This document shows positions 35,124 to 43,620 of a DNA stretch of 62,124 nucleotides, one piece after another. The DNA lies in contig JAEYUC010000010.1 of assembly GCA_023433705.1 (NCBI GenBank), positions 1-62,124 of the forward strand. The letters are read 5' to 3'. This DNA is from Pseudomonadota bacterium. GTDB lineage: Bacteria > Pseudomonadota > Gammaproteobacteria > Steroidobacterales > Steroidobacteraceae. The notes below the pieces were generated by a model, which saw only the letters and a program-made list of their open reading frames with translations, ran no database searches and was not told where the DNA came from. A program made the position numbers and the translations under genes. Each line of letters starts with the position of its first letter. Position 1 is the first letter of the stretch.

Positions 35124-36359
35124 TCAAATCTTCACCAGCTCGACTCGGCGATTCTGCTGCCGCCCTTCAGGCGAGTCGTTAGACGTCGAAGGTTTGCTGG
35201 ACCCGAACCCTTTTGCCTGCAGCCGCCCCTCATCCACGCCAAACGTGGTGATGAGGTACTGCCGCACCGCCGCCGCGCGCTTCTCGCTGAGCGACTGGTT
35301 AGTCGCTGCCGCGCCGACGTTGTCCGTGTGCCCCTCGATCACGAGCTTGAGATCCGCATGTTCCTTGAGCATCGTGCCGATCTCCTTGAGCGTCGGCGTC
35401 GACTCCGGCCGGATGCGGTCGCTGCCCGTGTCGAACAGGATGCCCTGTGTCGCCACGCGACCCTTCTCCGCCAGCGCGTCGTAGAGCTTCTTGCCACCCG
35501 CCGCGATGCGCACGTTCGCGATCATGCGCGGCTGCTCCGCGGTCCAGCCGTTCATGTTGACGAAGATCTTGTTGCCGCGGCCGAGATTGGCGTTCGGCGC
35601 GTTGAACACGCGCTTCTCGTTCGCGTACGCCTTGACGTGTTTGCCATCCACCGAGATCGCGATGTGCACCACCTGCTCGCCGGTCTTCACGCCCGGGCCG
35701 AACTCGCCTTCCGCGTCGATCACGTCGTCACGCAGCCGCCCGAAATACTCGCCGAACTCCATGCGCGCGGCGGATTCATGCTCTTTGCCGTCGAACGAGA
35801 GCAGCATGGCGTTGCCATTGCCCGTGAGGTCGAACTCCATCGTGAAGCGCTCCGGCAGCGTCTCCGGCAGCGGAATTAAGAACTTGCCCTGCGCCGAACG
35901 CAGCCAGCGCCCCTCGTTCCATTCGACGATCTCCATCTGGCCGCTGCGGAATTCGAAGCGGCGCGGGAAGTCGCCGACTTCGTCCTTCGAGAAGTCGTCG
36001 GCGAGCAGGATGCGATCTCCGGGTTTGAAGTCGTAGTTCGCCCACGCGCCTTGGCCAGGCTTGAGCGGCGCAGGCTGAGCGGACTTGCTGCCCGGCGCCG
36101 GGCTGTCCACGGTCGTGACTTCCTTGCCTTCCGCCTTGGCCTTCTCGAAACATTCCGTGTCGGTGGCCGCGCACTCGACCTTGTCGAGCGCGTCCTCCAT
36201 GGCCTTGTCGGTCTTGCGATCCACGCGCTGCTCGACTTTCTGCTCGAGCTTGTCCTTGAGCTTCTTGCCGAAGTCACCGAACTGCGCGTGTGCGGGCAGA
36301 TGCGCGCCGAACAGCGTGAACAAAAGGAAAAAGGGCACGAGCGCGCGCGTGCGATGCAT
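35124..36359 (-). CDS. OmpA-family protein with C-terminal peptidoglycan-binding domain
   Basis: 411 residues. A signal peptide ending AHAQ is followed by a charged coiled-coil-like stretch (FGKKLKDKLEQKVEQRVDRKTDKAMEDALDKVE, residues about 28-60), then a beta-rich lectin/LamG-like domain (ILLADDFSKDEVGDFPRRFEF... ARMEFGEYFG), and finally an OmpA-like domain: GILFDTGSDRIRPES, LKLVIEGHTDNVGAAATNQSLSEKRAAAV, GFGSSKPSTSNDSPEGRQQNRRVEL, which binds meso-diaminopimelate in peptidoglycan. Good ribosome site GGAGG before the ATG. A truncated duplicate of its first 52 codons lies immediately upstream. Confidence 0.9.
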   Translation of the reverse strand: MHRTRALVPFFLLFTLFGAHLPAHAQFGDFGKKLKDKLEQKVEQRVDRKTDKAMEDALDKVECAATDTECFEKAKAEGKEVTTVDSPAPGSKSAQPAPLKPGQGAWANYDFKPGDRILLADDFSKDEVGDFPRRFEFRSGQMEIVEWNEGRWLRSAQGKFLIPLPETLPERFTMEFDLTGNGNAMLLSFDGKEHESAARMEFGEYFGRLRDDVIDAEGEFGPGVKTGEQVVHIAISVDGKHVKAYANEKRVFNAPNANLGRGNKIFVNMNGWTAEQPRMIANVRIAAGGKKLYDALAEKGRVATQGILFDTGSDRIRPESTPTLKEIGTMLKEHADLKLVIEGHTDNVGAAATNQSLSEKRAAAVRQYLITTFGVDEGRLQAKGFGSSKPSTSNDSPEGRQQNRRVELVKI

Positions 36360-36630
36360 GGGAAACCTCCGGAAAATGGAATGGGCGCTCGTACGGCGCC
36401 TTGGTCGCGCAATCACACCATCAATGGTGGTGTGGACATAACGGAAAAATGTCTCAGTTTCGTAAGTTGGATCGGGGAGACCCGAGGGACACACTTTTCA
36501 AACAAGTGACGGCATTTTTTGCTGGAGCACGCGCGAGCAACGGAGTGCGACTTACTCGGGATTTCTCGTAGGTGATTCGCGAGTGTGCGGATCACGCGCG
36601 CGTGAAGCGCATTCGCTCGTCTTCCATGGC

Positions 36631-36789
36631 TTAGTCGGTTTTGCGGTCGACGCGCTGCTCGACTTTCTGCTCGAGTTTGCGCTGGAGCTTCTTACCGATA
36701 TCCTCGAACTGCACGTGTGCCGGCATCTGCGCGGCGATCAGCGTGGACAAAAAGAAGAAGGGCGCGAGCCAACGACGCGTGTGATGCAT
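36631..36789 (-). pseudogene. Truncated tandem duplicate of the OmpA-family gene 5' end
   Basis: 52 codons aligning residue for residue with the start of the downstream OmpA-family gene: signal peptide MHHTRRWLAPFFFLSTL and then FEDIGKKLQRKLEQKVEQR with VDRKTD before a TAA stop. In the intact gene the same position is a Lys codon, and the duplicate resumes AMED after the stop before diverging, so a nonsense change ended the frame. The upstream untranslated region, including a hairpin and ribosome site (GGAAG), is also shared. It could still make a short secreted amphipathic peptide, or be a decaying relic. Confidence 0.7.
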
Positions 36790-36810
36790 GCGATACTTCC
36801 GAGAATGGGA

Positions 36811-36831
36811 AAGGCGCCCATACGGCGCCTT
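36811..36831. terminator. Hairpin with 8-bp arms downstream of the NACHT gene
   Basis: AAGGCGCC-CATAC-GGCGCCTT. On the leftward strand it lies after the large NTPase gene and before the truncated OmpA duplicate and is followed by a short T run, so it might terminate the NTPase transcript. A less perfect version precedes the intact OmpA gene at 36379-36402, so it may instead be a conserved leader structure of these duplicates. Confidence 0.4.
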
Positions 36832-36972
36832 ATTGGTGCTATCTCAGCAGAGAGATTGTTAAGCTCGTAAATCACGCGAAGCGGACTCGGCCGCGGCAAC
36901 AACGATCATGAGGCTAAGAACTCCGAGAAGCCCATCTTCGCGCCTGAAACCACAGAACCAAGTCACAAGAAG

Positions 36973-39900
36973 TCACGCCGGAGAAAACCATCCTTGCTCT
37001 TCGGCAGTTGCTGCGACAGCCGCCTGTCGTGATGACACCTTCGATCTAAATCTCAGTTCAACCAAATGAACAAGTGCGGCCGGAAAACCGCTTGGATCCA
37101 GCAAGATTTCCCTTCTCTGGGCTTCCCAAAGTCCCTTCAGTGCGCGGCGCTCTCGGCTTGTCCTCGGCTCGAGCGATTCAATGCTTCCGCCAGCCGAGTA
37201 CGCACGTGATACCGCTGCCAAGTCGATCTGATTCGCTGCGCTCGTGTGCGCGCTCAATCCACGTAACAGGAACTCAAGACGATGGCTTTGCACAAATCGA
37301 TCGCCTGGGCCCGATTCCCCCAAATATTTGCCGACAACGTGAGCGCGGAGTTCCTTATCAACCAAATCAGCGAAAATGCATGCGGCCCTATAACCTAGAG
37401 TTGCCGGAAGAAGATCAGGCGTCAAGCCGCGATCTCTAGCTCGGCCAGCGCAATTGCTGCGCATTCGCTGAGCTCGAGTATATGTCCATATCCAGTCAGC
37501 CTCGCTCAACGAATCTAGTGCGCTGCTAATTCTCTCCAAGAGCACCACAATTGTGGATACTGGACACCACGAGAATGCGACAAGCAACAAGAAGATCCTT
37601 TCTTCGTGGCTAGTCGCAATCTCAAATTGCTCAACAAAAAACGCTGGTTCTCTTGCGCGTAGACGAGCGTAGCGAACGCGCTCGCATATTGATGTACCCA
37701 TATTGAAAATGCTCGTCACAGACGCCTTCCTCTTTCCGCCAGTTTTAGCCCCAGCAGCAATGATGGCAACAAGGCGAATTGCTCGAGTTTCTCCCCAAAG
37801 TGCAATAAGCGGTTCTAGAACTGCACTCCAAGGAACGAGTGAAGTTGCCCATGTCTTCACTGGCAGATCGATCTGAGACAGAAATATCTTGGATACCTCG
37901 GCGTACGCCGGATACTTGCCTTCATCAATGCCCTTTGCCATTTCGCTCCGATCCGGAATCCAGTGGGCGAATGCATTCACTAGCGAAGTGGGTTGACGCG
38001 AATCTATCGCATACGCATATAGCTCGGGGCGTAGAATCCACACGAGGTATGACAGCGGCGATCTCGTCCATTGAGCCCCTGGCCAATCTAAATCTGCGTC
38101 CGCAATCATGCGGATCGCCGTCTCGAACTTATCTTGGTCTTGTTCAAGAATGTCGAGGCGACCAGCCCAATAGAGTTCGTCTACGTGTTGCTGAGAATTA
38201 GTTAGGGGCAGAGTCGCAAGATCAGGAACCTCCGCAACCTTTAGCGCCCCGATTCCTCTTCCTATAGTCAACCATCGCGCGAACGAAGACTCGTTTGCCG
38301 CCCGGATGCGGCGGAGCCATTCGCCGTATACACCTTCGTTTATCGCGAGGTTTGCCCTTAAGACACTTATTAGAAGATACGAATAGTCGGTCGACCTCTG
38401 CTTCTCAAGCAGATCGAAGCACTTGACCGACAATTGCATCCCCCCGCAGGCTTCGGAGAGCGCGAGGGGCGACGCAGGCGCGCTGGAGTAACGGTCCTCA
38501 TACAATCCAGCAAGCAACCTCAAGAATCCTTTGCTATGTGTGATCAGATTGATGACATCATCAAGAACGCTAGGAATCTGGGCGAACACCCAATCGGAGA
38601 GCAGGGCTAGTGCCAGCTGTCGCGGATGATTCGTTAGACCGAGTTCGCTATCCGAACCCAAAGCGCGCAGGCTGTGAAGGAGAGAGGGAATCTCTCCCTT
38701 GCTATAGCAACCTGCGTAGAACCGGGCAACGTTCAGCCAGTATGACTTTCTTGCGATAACTTCAAATCTATCTGGACGCGAACCAGGTTGCTCGTTACCT
38801 GGCGTCGATAGTGGTGCGGTCTCAAAAAGATGGCGAGCCGCGAAGTATTCACGAACTGGTTGTACCTCGAACTCAATTGAACCCTGCGCTCTAGAAACCA
38901 GAACGACTACACGTTCCATCCCTTCAAATAATTGCTTCGCCAGTCCTGGATCTCGTCCCTCTCGAGTTAAGTATTCCTCAACGACGCTTAAGAGCTGAGT
39001 AGTCGAAAAACCACCACGACCACCATTGCGTTCGGCCTCGCTATGCATTTTCCAGCCAAGGAAGCGATGCAGCTCAAGAAGCAAGTCCCGATGCTTACGA
39101 ACGGAGACTGTCTTTTCGGCCTCACGTCCAAAGAAGTGTTCAATATACGCATCGTAAAGAGCCGTCCGCTTCTCGGGCAGGGCGGCACCTTTGGTGTAGA
39201 GCAGACTAAGGAGAATCGCAAGCTGCATGGCGTTTCGTGCAAGCTCGCGGATGTGTGGTTGATCTAGTTTTGCATTGATGAACTCCAGCAATTCATCCTT
39301 AACCTCAGCATTCAAGCCGCGCGCGCGCGCCCACAATTCGAAATATTGGGTGACGTGTTCTTGTTCAAGCGAGCGCAGATTGCAGTAGACAAATTTTCCT
39401 TCCGGCATTCCTGGTGAATTAAGGAAGGCCGCGGGCCGACTAGTCACAATTACCTGCAATGAAGCCGCATTCTGCGCAAGTCGTTGGGTTGCTTCGACAA
39501 CCTCATCGATTACAGTCTGGCGCGAGTTGCTCGAAGCGACTTCATCAAGCCCATCAAGAAAAACCGAAACCGCACTCACACGCATGACAGCAACTAGGTC
39601 CTCGATGGAAAATGCTAGGCCGCCTGCATGGTAGGAGATGAGTGCCGCCAGGAACGCCTCCAGCGTGCCCTGCCACGGGGCGGGAAAATTTTTTCGGTCG
39701 CCTCGAGTGAATGGGTTCTCCTCACTCATCCACAGTGCAAAATCCCGAAGATCGACCCGAAACGGAAGACGGATCGAACTAACTCTGTGCGCAGGCGAAA
39801 TCGCTTCAATGTCTGCAATCTCTTGAAGAAGCCGACAGCGATGCACTTGGCAGACATACTGTGTGATTGTTGATTTTCCCTGGCCTGGTGCGCCCTCTAG

Positions 39901-40749
39901 AACAATATTTCGAAACGGAGTTTCGTCGGAGCTATATAGGAGAAATGATGCCGCTCCAACAAAGCCGTAGACCGAGTCAACTGAAAAAAATCCGTGTTCT
40001 ATAAAGTTTCGCTGGCGATTCGTGGCGTGTCCCTCCGCCTGAACAATCGATCGACAAATTCCGCGAAACGCAATTTCTGCGTTCTGGCGCAGCGGCCTTG
40101 CGGGTGCTATCGGAACGTCGATGAACAAGTCAAGTAGTTTGTTCTGAAGATCAATTTGCCGAAATCGCACATCCGCGTCTTTCGAAAATTGGTCGCGCAA
40201 GAATGCACGAAGCACTGTCTCTCGACGTGTTGTGTCTGCGTGAATGCCAGACTCGAAGATGGCGCGCAGAAAATCTGGGCCGGTCATTATTTCCGGGTAT
40301 GCCCACTTAATTGACCAAGCGTCGTCAAGGCGTCGCTCAAGATCGTCGCGCCACCAGCACATTGAAGGCAGCCCAAGTTTCTCTTGTAAGAGCGTATTGA
40401 GCTTGTCGATCGATCCGACGTCTAAGTGTGCTGAACCGGAGACATTTGTGAGCAGGAAGTAGCCAATCGCGCTTCTATCGACTAGAGCTCGGACCTTTTC
40501 AATCTCTTCGGCAATAATGTCGATGAGCCATTCCCTTGGGTTCTGAATCGCATTGGGGTTTCTAACGAACTTGACCTGATAGACAAGAATTCGGCCACTG
40601 CCCGAATGCACATCCCGCACAACGGCATCGCGCCCGCCGTCTGGTTGACCTACAGGGAAGCATTGGGTGCCAGGGTTACTCCGGGCAAGGAGTGCCTGAC
40701 AAAGTTGTTGGAACTTCTCGTCGTTCAGGTTCTCCAGCGGATAACGCAT
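36973..40749 (-). CDS. STAND/NACHT NTPase with N-terminal Mrr-like nuclease domain; candidate antiphage protein
   Basis: 1258 residues. Residues 1-150 resemble a PD-(D/E)xK nuclease of the Mrr type: helix with E11 and F13QQLCQALL, GQPDGGRD41A, then LVYQ58VK60F. A NACHT-type NTPase follows: Walker A GAPGQGKST (286-294), Walker B VFLDGLDEV (396-404), sensor VIVTSR (433-438), and the helical tail with EFEVQPVREYFAARHLFE typical of NACHT modules. The C-terminal half is helical without recognised repeats and would be the sensor. This nuclease-NTPase-sensor order is that of Avs/bNACHT defence proteins, which detect phage proteins and activate the effector. G+C is visibly lower than neighbours (about 40-57% in sampled lines) and codon use is unlike them, suggesting transfer. 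The ATG at 40749 has GGAGG five bases upstream. Confidence 0.85.
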   Translation of the reverse strand: MRYPLENLNDEKFQQLCQALLARSNPGTQCFPVGQPDGGRDAVVRDVHSGSGRILVYQVKFVRNPNAIQNPREWLIDIIAEEIEKVRALVDRSAIGYFLLTNVSGSAHLDVGSIDKLNTLLQEKLGLPSMCWWRDDLERRLDDAWSIKWAYPEIMTGPDFLRAIFESGIHADTTRRETVLRAFLRDQFSKDADVRFRQIDLQNKLLDLFIDVPIAPARPLRQNAEIAFRGICRSIVQAEGHATNRQRNFIEHGFFSVDSVYGFVGAASFLLYSSDETPFRNIVLEGAPGQGKSTITQYVCQVHRCRLLQEIADIEAISPAHRVSSIRLPFRVDLRDFALWMSEENPFTRGDRKNFPAPWQGTLEAFLAALISYHAGGLAFSIEDLVAVMRVSAVSVFLDGLDEVASSNSRQTVIDEVVEATQRLAQNAASLQVIVTSRPAAFLNSPGMPEGKFVYCNLRSLEQEHVTQYFELWARARGLNAEVKDELLEFINAKLDQPHIRELARNAMQLAILLSLLYTKGAALPEKRTALYDAYIEHFFGREAEKTVSVRKHRDLLLELHRFLGWKMHSEAERNGGRGGFSTTQLLSVVEEYLTREGRDPGLAKQLFEGMERVVVLVSRAQGSIEFEVQPVREYFAARHLFETAPLSTPGNEQPGSRPDRFEVIARKSYWLNVARFYAGCYSKGEIPSLLHSLRALGSDSELGLTNHPRQLALALLSDWVFAQIPSVLDDVINLITHSKGFLRLLAGLYEDRYSSAPASPLALSEACGGMQLSVKCFDLLEKQRSTDYSYLLISVLRANLAINEGVYGEWLRRIRAANESSFARWLTIGRGIGALKVAEVPDLATLPLTNSQQHVDELYWAGRLDILEQDQDKFETAIRMIADADLDWPGAQWTRSPLSYLVWILRPELYAYAIDSRQPTSLVNAFAHWIPDRSEMAKGIDEGKYPAYAEVSKIFLSQIDLPVKTWATSLVPWSAVLEPLIALWGETRAIRLVAIIAAGAKTGGKRKASVTSIFNMGTSICERVRYARLRAREPAFFVEQFEIATSHEERIFLLLVAFSWCPVSTIVVLLERISSALDSLSEADWIWTYTRAQRMRSNCAGRARDRGLTPDLLPATLGYRAACIFADLVDKELRAHVVGKYLGESGPGDRFVQSHRLEFLLRGLSAHTSAANQIDLAAVSRAYSAGGSIESLEPRTSRERRALKGLWEAQRREILLDPSGFPAALVHLVELRFRSKVSSRQAAVAATAEEQGWFSPA

Positions 40750-41357
40750 TATCCCTCCGTCCTTGCGTACTAATAACAAGACTACACCTAGCGAGGGAAG
40801 CTAGGCGGTTGTCAGTCAATAAACGGTCAAGCGCCGATTGGCAGCGAACGTTGTTGCCTGTTTGACTCGGTGCGCAGTGACACCAAGCTTGCACAAGAGC
40901 TCGCTCATCTAGGCTGATGCTGGTTGCGCCACGGGTGAGAATGGCCGCCGAAACCTCGGCAGCTCTACAATTGGCGTGAAGAAACTTCCGCGACGATCAC
41001 CAGCCAGCAAATGAAATCGATTCATAAAAGGTCTCAGAGCAGCCGCACTAAGTTATTGATAGTAGGAGGTTAGGATCTTGCTCTAGTCCGAACTAACCTT
41101 TCCGCTCAACACCTTTCCCTGCGCACCCTTCTCAAATCCTGGGTTCACCCGCACGCCTTTCAAACGGTCCTGACCAGCGGGTGCAGTTGGGGCGCCACAG
41201 AAAGTCCACGAAGTCGCGACTCGGAGCCGATGCCAGTAGGAATGACCCCGCAAACTTGACCGACAGTTTCACGGTGAGCACTTTTGCACGAGTCTTCCCA
41301 CCGGGCCTGATCATGACTGCATAGTCTGGCCGACGTTCCTTGGACGGGGTTTCTGTC
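40750..41357. other. Gene-poor region upstream of the NACHT gene
   Basis: About 600 bases with no supported protein gene. It carries the divergent start regions of the NACHT gene and of the hydrolase gene, and at 41085-41174 a relic of an ECF sigma gene 5' end. Base composition shifts from lower G+C near 40.8 kb to higher by 41.2 kb. No integrase, tRNA or attachment site was recognised. Confidence 0.6.
41085..41174 (+). pseudogene. Relic of the 5' end of an ECF sigma-factor gene (left copy of a direct repeat)
   Basis: By my count 47 of 55 bases from 41120 to 41174 match 51217-51271 around the sigma gene start, and the upstream ACTAACCTTT also matches. In the sigma reading frame it reads LRTLLKSWVHPHAFQTVL against VLTLLKPRVQPDAFQTVL in the intact gene; similarity stops after about 19 codons. 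Either a remnant of a paralogous sigma gene or one end of an old ~10-kb duplication/insertion. Confidence 0.65.
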
Positions 41358-42440
41358 ATGCAACGCCGCAGGTGGCCACGAATCGTTCTGTTAGGTCTCG
41401 GCGCCATCGCGATTGCCGCCGCCGCCATCTATGGCGGCTACTTCATGGAGATGCAGGCGATTGCCGAGCGCATCGCCGCCGGCGGCGCGGTCGCCAAAAC
41501 GAGGCACGGGCAGATCGAGTACACAATGTGGGGCGACGGACCGCCGGTGATGACGCTGCATGGCGCCGGTGGCGGCTACGATCAGGGTGTCCTGCCGGCC
41601 CGCGCGTTCGGCGGCGATGGCTTCCGCTGGATTTCTCCGTCGCGCTTCGGCTACCTCGGTTCGACTCTTCCGGACGATCCTTCGACGGCGGCCCAGGCCG
41701 ACGCCTTTGCCGACCTCCTCGATGCGCTCGGTATCGATACGATTGCCATTGTCGCGATGTCCGGTGGCGTGCCTCCCGCCCTCCAATTCGCGGCACATTA
41801 TCCGGAGCGGACCTCGGCGTTGGTCCTCCTGTCGTCGGCACCCTATACGCCGCTGACCGCCGCCGATCAGGAACTGCCGATGCCCGCCTGGGTGTATCAG
41901 TTTCTCTTCGGCTCCAATTTTCCGTTCTGGGCAATCCAGAAGGTCGCGCCGGAGAGCCTCGACTCGCTCTTCGACGTGAAGCCCGGAATGCGCGCCGCAC
42001 TGACGACCGACGAGCAAGCGTTCGTCGCCGATCTACTCGATACGTTCCAGCCCGTCACCCGGCGCGTCGCCGGTCTGGCGAACGAAGGCGCGGCGATCGA
42101 TCCGGACGCGACCTACGCCTTGGACAAGATCACTGCGCCGACCCTCGTCATTCACGCCGAAGACGATGGCATCAACCCGTTTCCCATCGGCGAGTACACC
42201 GCGCGGCATATTTCAGGAGCGGAATTCATGCCGCTCGCGACGGGCGGACACATCCTGCTCGGACATCACGATGAGGTCAGGGAGCGCGTCAACGCCTTCC
42301 TGCGGCAGCACGCCGGAGTTGAGCCTGGCGGCGCGACTCGTCGAACCCTGGGCCACGGATCACTTCAAGCTTCAGCACCTCGGGGCGCGGCGCGCGAGGC
42401 GCCGGGCAGACCGCTGAGCCGATCCGGAGCGCGTGACTGA
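41358..42440 (+). CDS. Alpha/beta hydrolase, membrane-anchored
   Basis: 360 residues. An N-terminal membrane helix (IVLLGLGAIAIAAAAIYGGYF) precedes an alpha/beta-hydrolase fold: VMTLHGAGGGYDQG (oxyanion region), IAIVAMSGGVPPALQFA with the likely nucleophile Ser in AMSGG, LVIHAEDDGINPF with the acid, and ATGGHILLGHHDEV with the His. The last 40 residues (after FLRQHAGVEPGG) are low-complexity and unlike the family, possibly a frameshift-derived tail. The ATG at 41358 is chosen over an upstream TTG. Overlaps the next gene by eight bases. Substrate unknown. Confidence 0.82.
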   Translation: MQRRRWPRIVLLGLGAIAIAAAAIYGGYFMEMQAIAERIAAGGAVAKTRHGQIEYTMWGDGPPVMTLHGAGGGYDQGVLPARAFGGDGFRWISPSRFGYLGSTLPDDPSTAAQADAFADLLDALGIDTIAIVAMSGGVPPALQFAAHYPERTSALVLLSSAPYTPLTAADQELPMPAWVYQFLFGSNFPFWAIQKVAPESLDSLFDVKPGMRAALTTDEQAFVADLLDTFQPVTRRVAGLANEGAAIDPDATYALDKITAPTLVIHAEDDGINPFPIGEYTARHISGAEFMPLATGGHILLGHHDEVRERVNAFLRQHAGVEPGGATRRTLGHGSLQASAPRGAAREAPGRPLSRSGARD

Positions 42441-43401
42441 CGTGGTCTATCTACTGCTGGCATACCAGGTCCTGCTGCCGCTGGCATTGCTGGCAGCATG
42501 CATGTTCGTGGCGCGACGCGGGAGCCGCACGCTCTGGTTGCTCGCCGTGGCGACCACCGGGCTCGTCCTGCAGCTGCTGGCGCTGATCGGCATCTGGATA
42601 GTGCCGCCGTGGTGGATGCTGTGGGTCTATGTCGCGCTGTGGCTCGTCGCGATCGGCTTCGGGGTGAGGCGCTGGTCCTCGATGTCCCCCATGACACGCG
42701 GCGTACCAGCGAAGATCTTCGCCCTGGTGCTGCTGCTGCTCGCCAGCTACTGCGTGAACGAATCGCTGTGGGCATGGCGCGGGCGTGAAGCGCCCGCCAC
42801 ACGAGCGCAGCCGCTCGAGTTTCCGCTCCGCGATGGTGAGTACCTGGTCCTGAACGGTGGCAGCGACATTCGTCTCAACGCCCACCTGAAGACACGCGAT
42901 CTGTCGGTGCCTCGATTCGCACGCTGGCGCGGCAATGGCTACGCGGTGGATATCGTTGCAATCGATCGCTGGGGACTGCGCGCGCGCGGGCTATTGCCGA
43001 AGGACAATCGAAACTACAGGTCCTTTGGCCGCGCGGTTTTCGCTCCCTGCAGTGGCAAGGTGATCGTTGCAGTCGACGGTCTGCCCGACATGACGCCACC
43101 GCAGTACGATTCGCCTGACCACCTCGCGGGCAACCACATCATTCTCGAGTGCGGCGGTCTGCACGTCGTGCTGGCTCACTTCCGCCGGGGAAGCATCAGG
43201 GTGCGGGTCAACGAGCGCGTCATTGCCGGGCAACTCCTGGCCGAAGTCGGGAATTCCGGAGGTACGGATGAAGCGCATCTGCACATTCATGTGCAGCGCC
43301 CAGGTACGCCCGACGCGCCCATGAGCGGCGAGCCGATACCTGCATTGTTCGACGGCCGATTTCTCGTCCGCGGGGATCGGCTGAAGATTCCCGGCGGCTG
43401 A
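42433..43401 (+). CDS. Membrane protein with M23 (LytM-like) peptidase domain
   Basis: 322 residues. Three or four N-terminal membrane helices (to about residue 115) are followed by a periplasmic domain with M23 features: GYAVDIVAID, APCSGKVIVAVDG, GNHIILECGGLHVVLAHFRRGSI, GQLLAEVGNSGGTDEAHLHIHVQ. The HxH and Asp zinc ligands are present but the usual first His four residues before the Asp is Gly, so activity is doubtful or uses another ligand. M23 peptidases cut peptidoglycan cross-links. GTG start overlapping the hydrolase stop suggests coupled translation. Confidence 0.8.
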   Translation: MTDVVYLLLAYQVLLPLALLAACMFVARRGSRTLWLLAVATTGLVLQLLALIGIWIVPPWWMLWVYVALWLVAIGFGVRRWSSMSPMTRGVPAKIFALVLLLLASYCVNESLWAWRGREAPATRAQPLEFPLRDGEYLVLNGGSDIRLNAHLKTRDLSVPRFARWRGNGYAVDIVAIDRWGLRARGLLPKDNRNYRSFGRAVFAPCSGKVIVAVDGLPDMTPPQYDSPDHLAGNHIILECGGLHVVLAHFRRGSIRVRVNERVIAGQLLAEVGNSGGTDEAHLHIHVQRPGTPDAPMSGEPIPALFDGRFLVRGDRLKIPGG

Positions 43402-43620
43402 TTCTTCGATCGACTTGAATGCTACGGATGCCATGTGAACTCGCGGTTGTTCACCTCGAATCCATTCAAGAAAATCAATCGTCTGCGTTCTTCGATTCGC
43501 CCGAGCTTTTTGCCCTCTCCGATTTGCAACAAGGGAGCCTCGGCTTGGTGACCGCAGCCGGCACCCGCTTGTCGCGCAGTCAGTGGCCTTTCAACCAGAT
43601 TGCTGAAAGAATCCCGGCGC

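Noticed and set aside
36583..36870. 95-codon plus-strand frame resembling one at 36051-36509
   Set aside because: The resemblance arises because both are antisense to the duplicated OmpA-like 5' ends on the minus strand.
36973..40749. Interpretation as a McrBC or Type IV restriction enzyme
   Set aside because: The NTPase has NACHT (GLDE, VTSRP, REYFAARHL) rather than McrB AAA+ motifs, and there is no McrC partner.
41132..41428. 98-codon minus-strand frame upstream of the hydrolase
   Set aside because: No domain, no ribosome site, and it overlaps the sigma relic and the hydrolase start.
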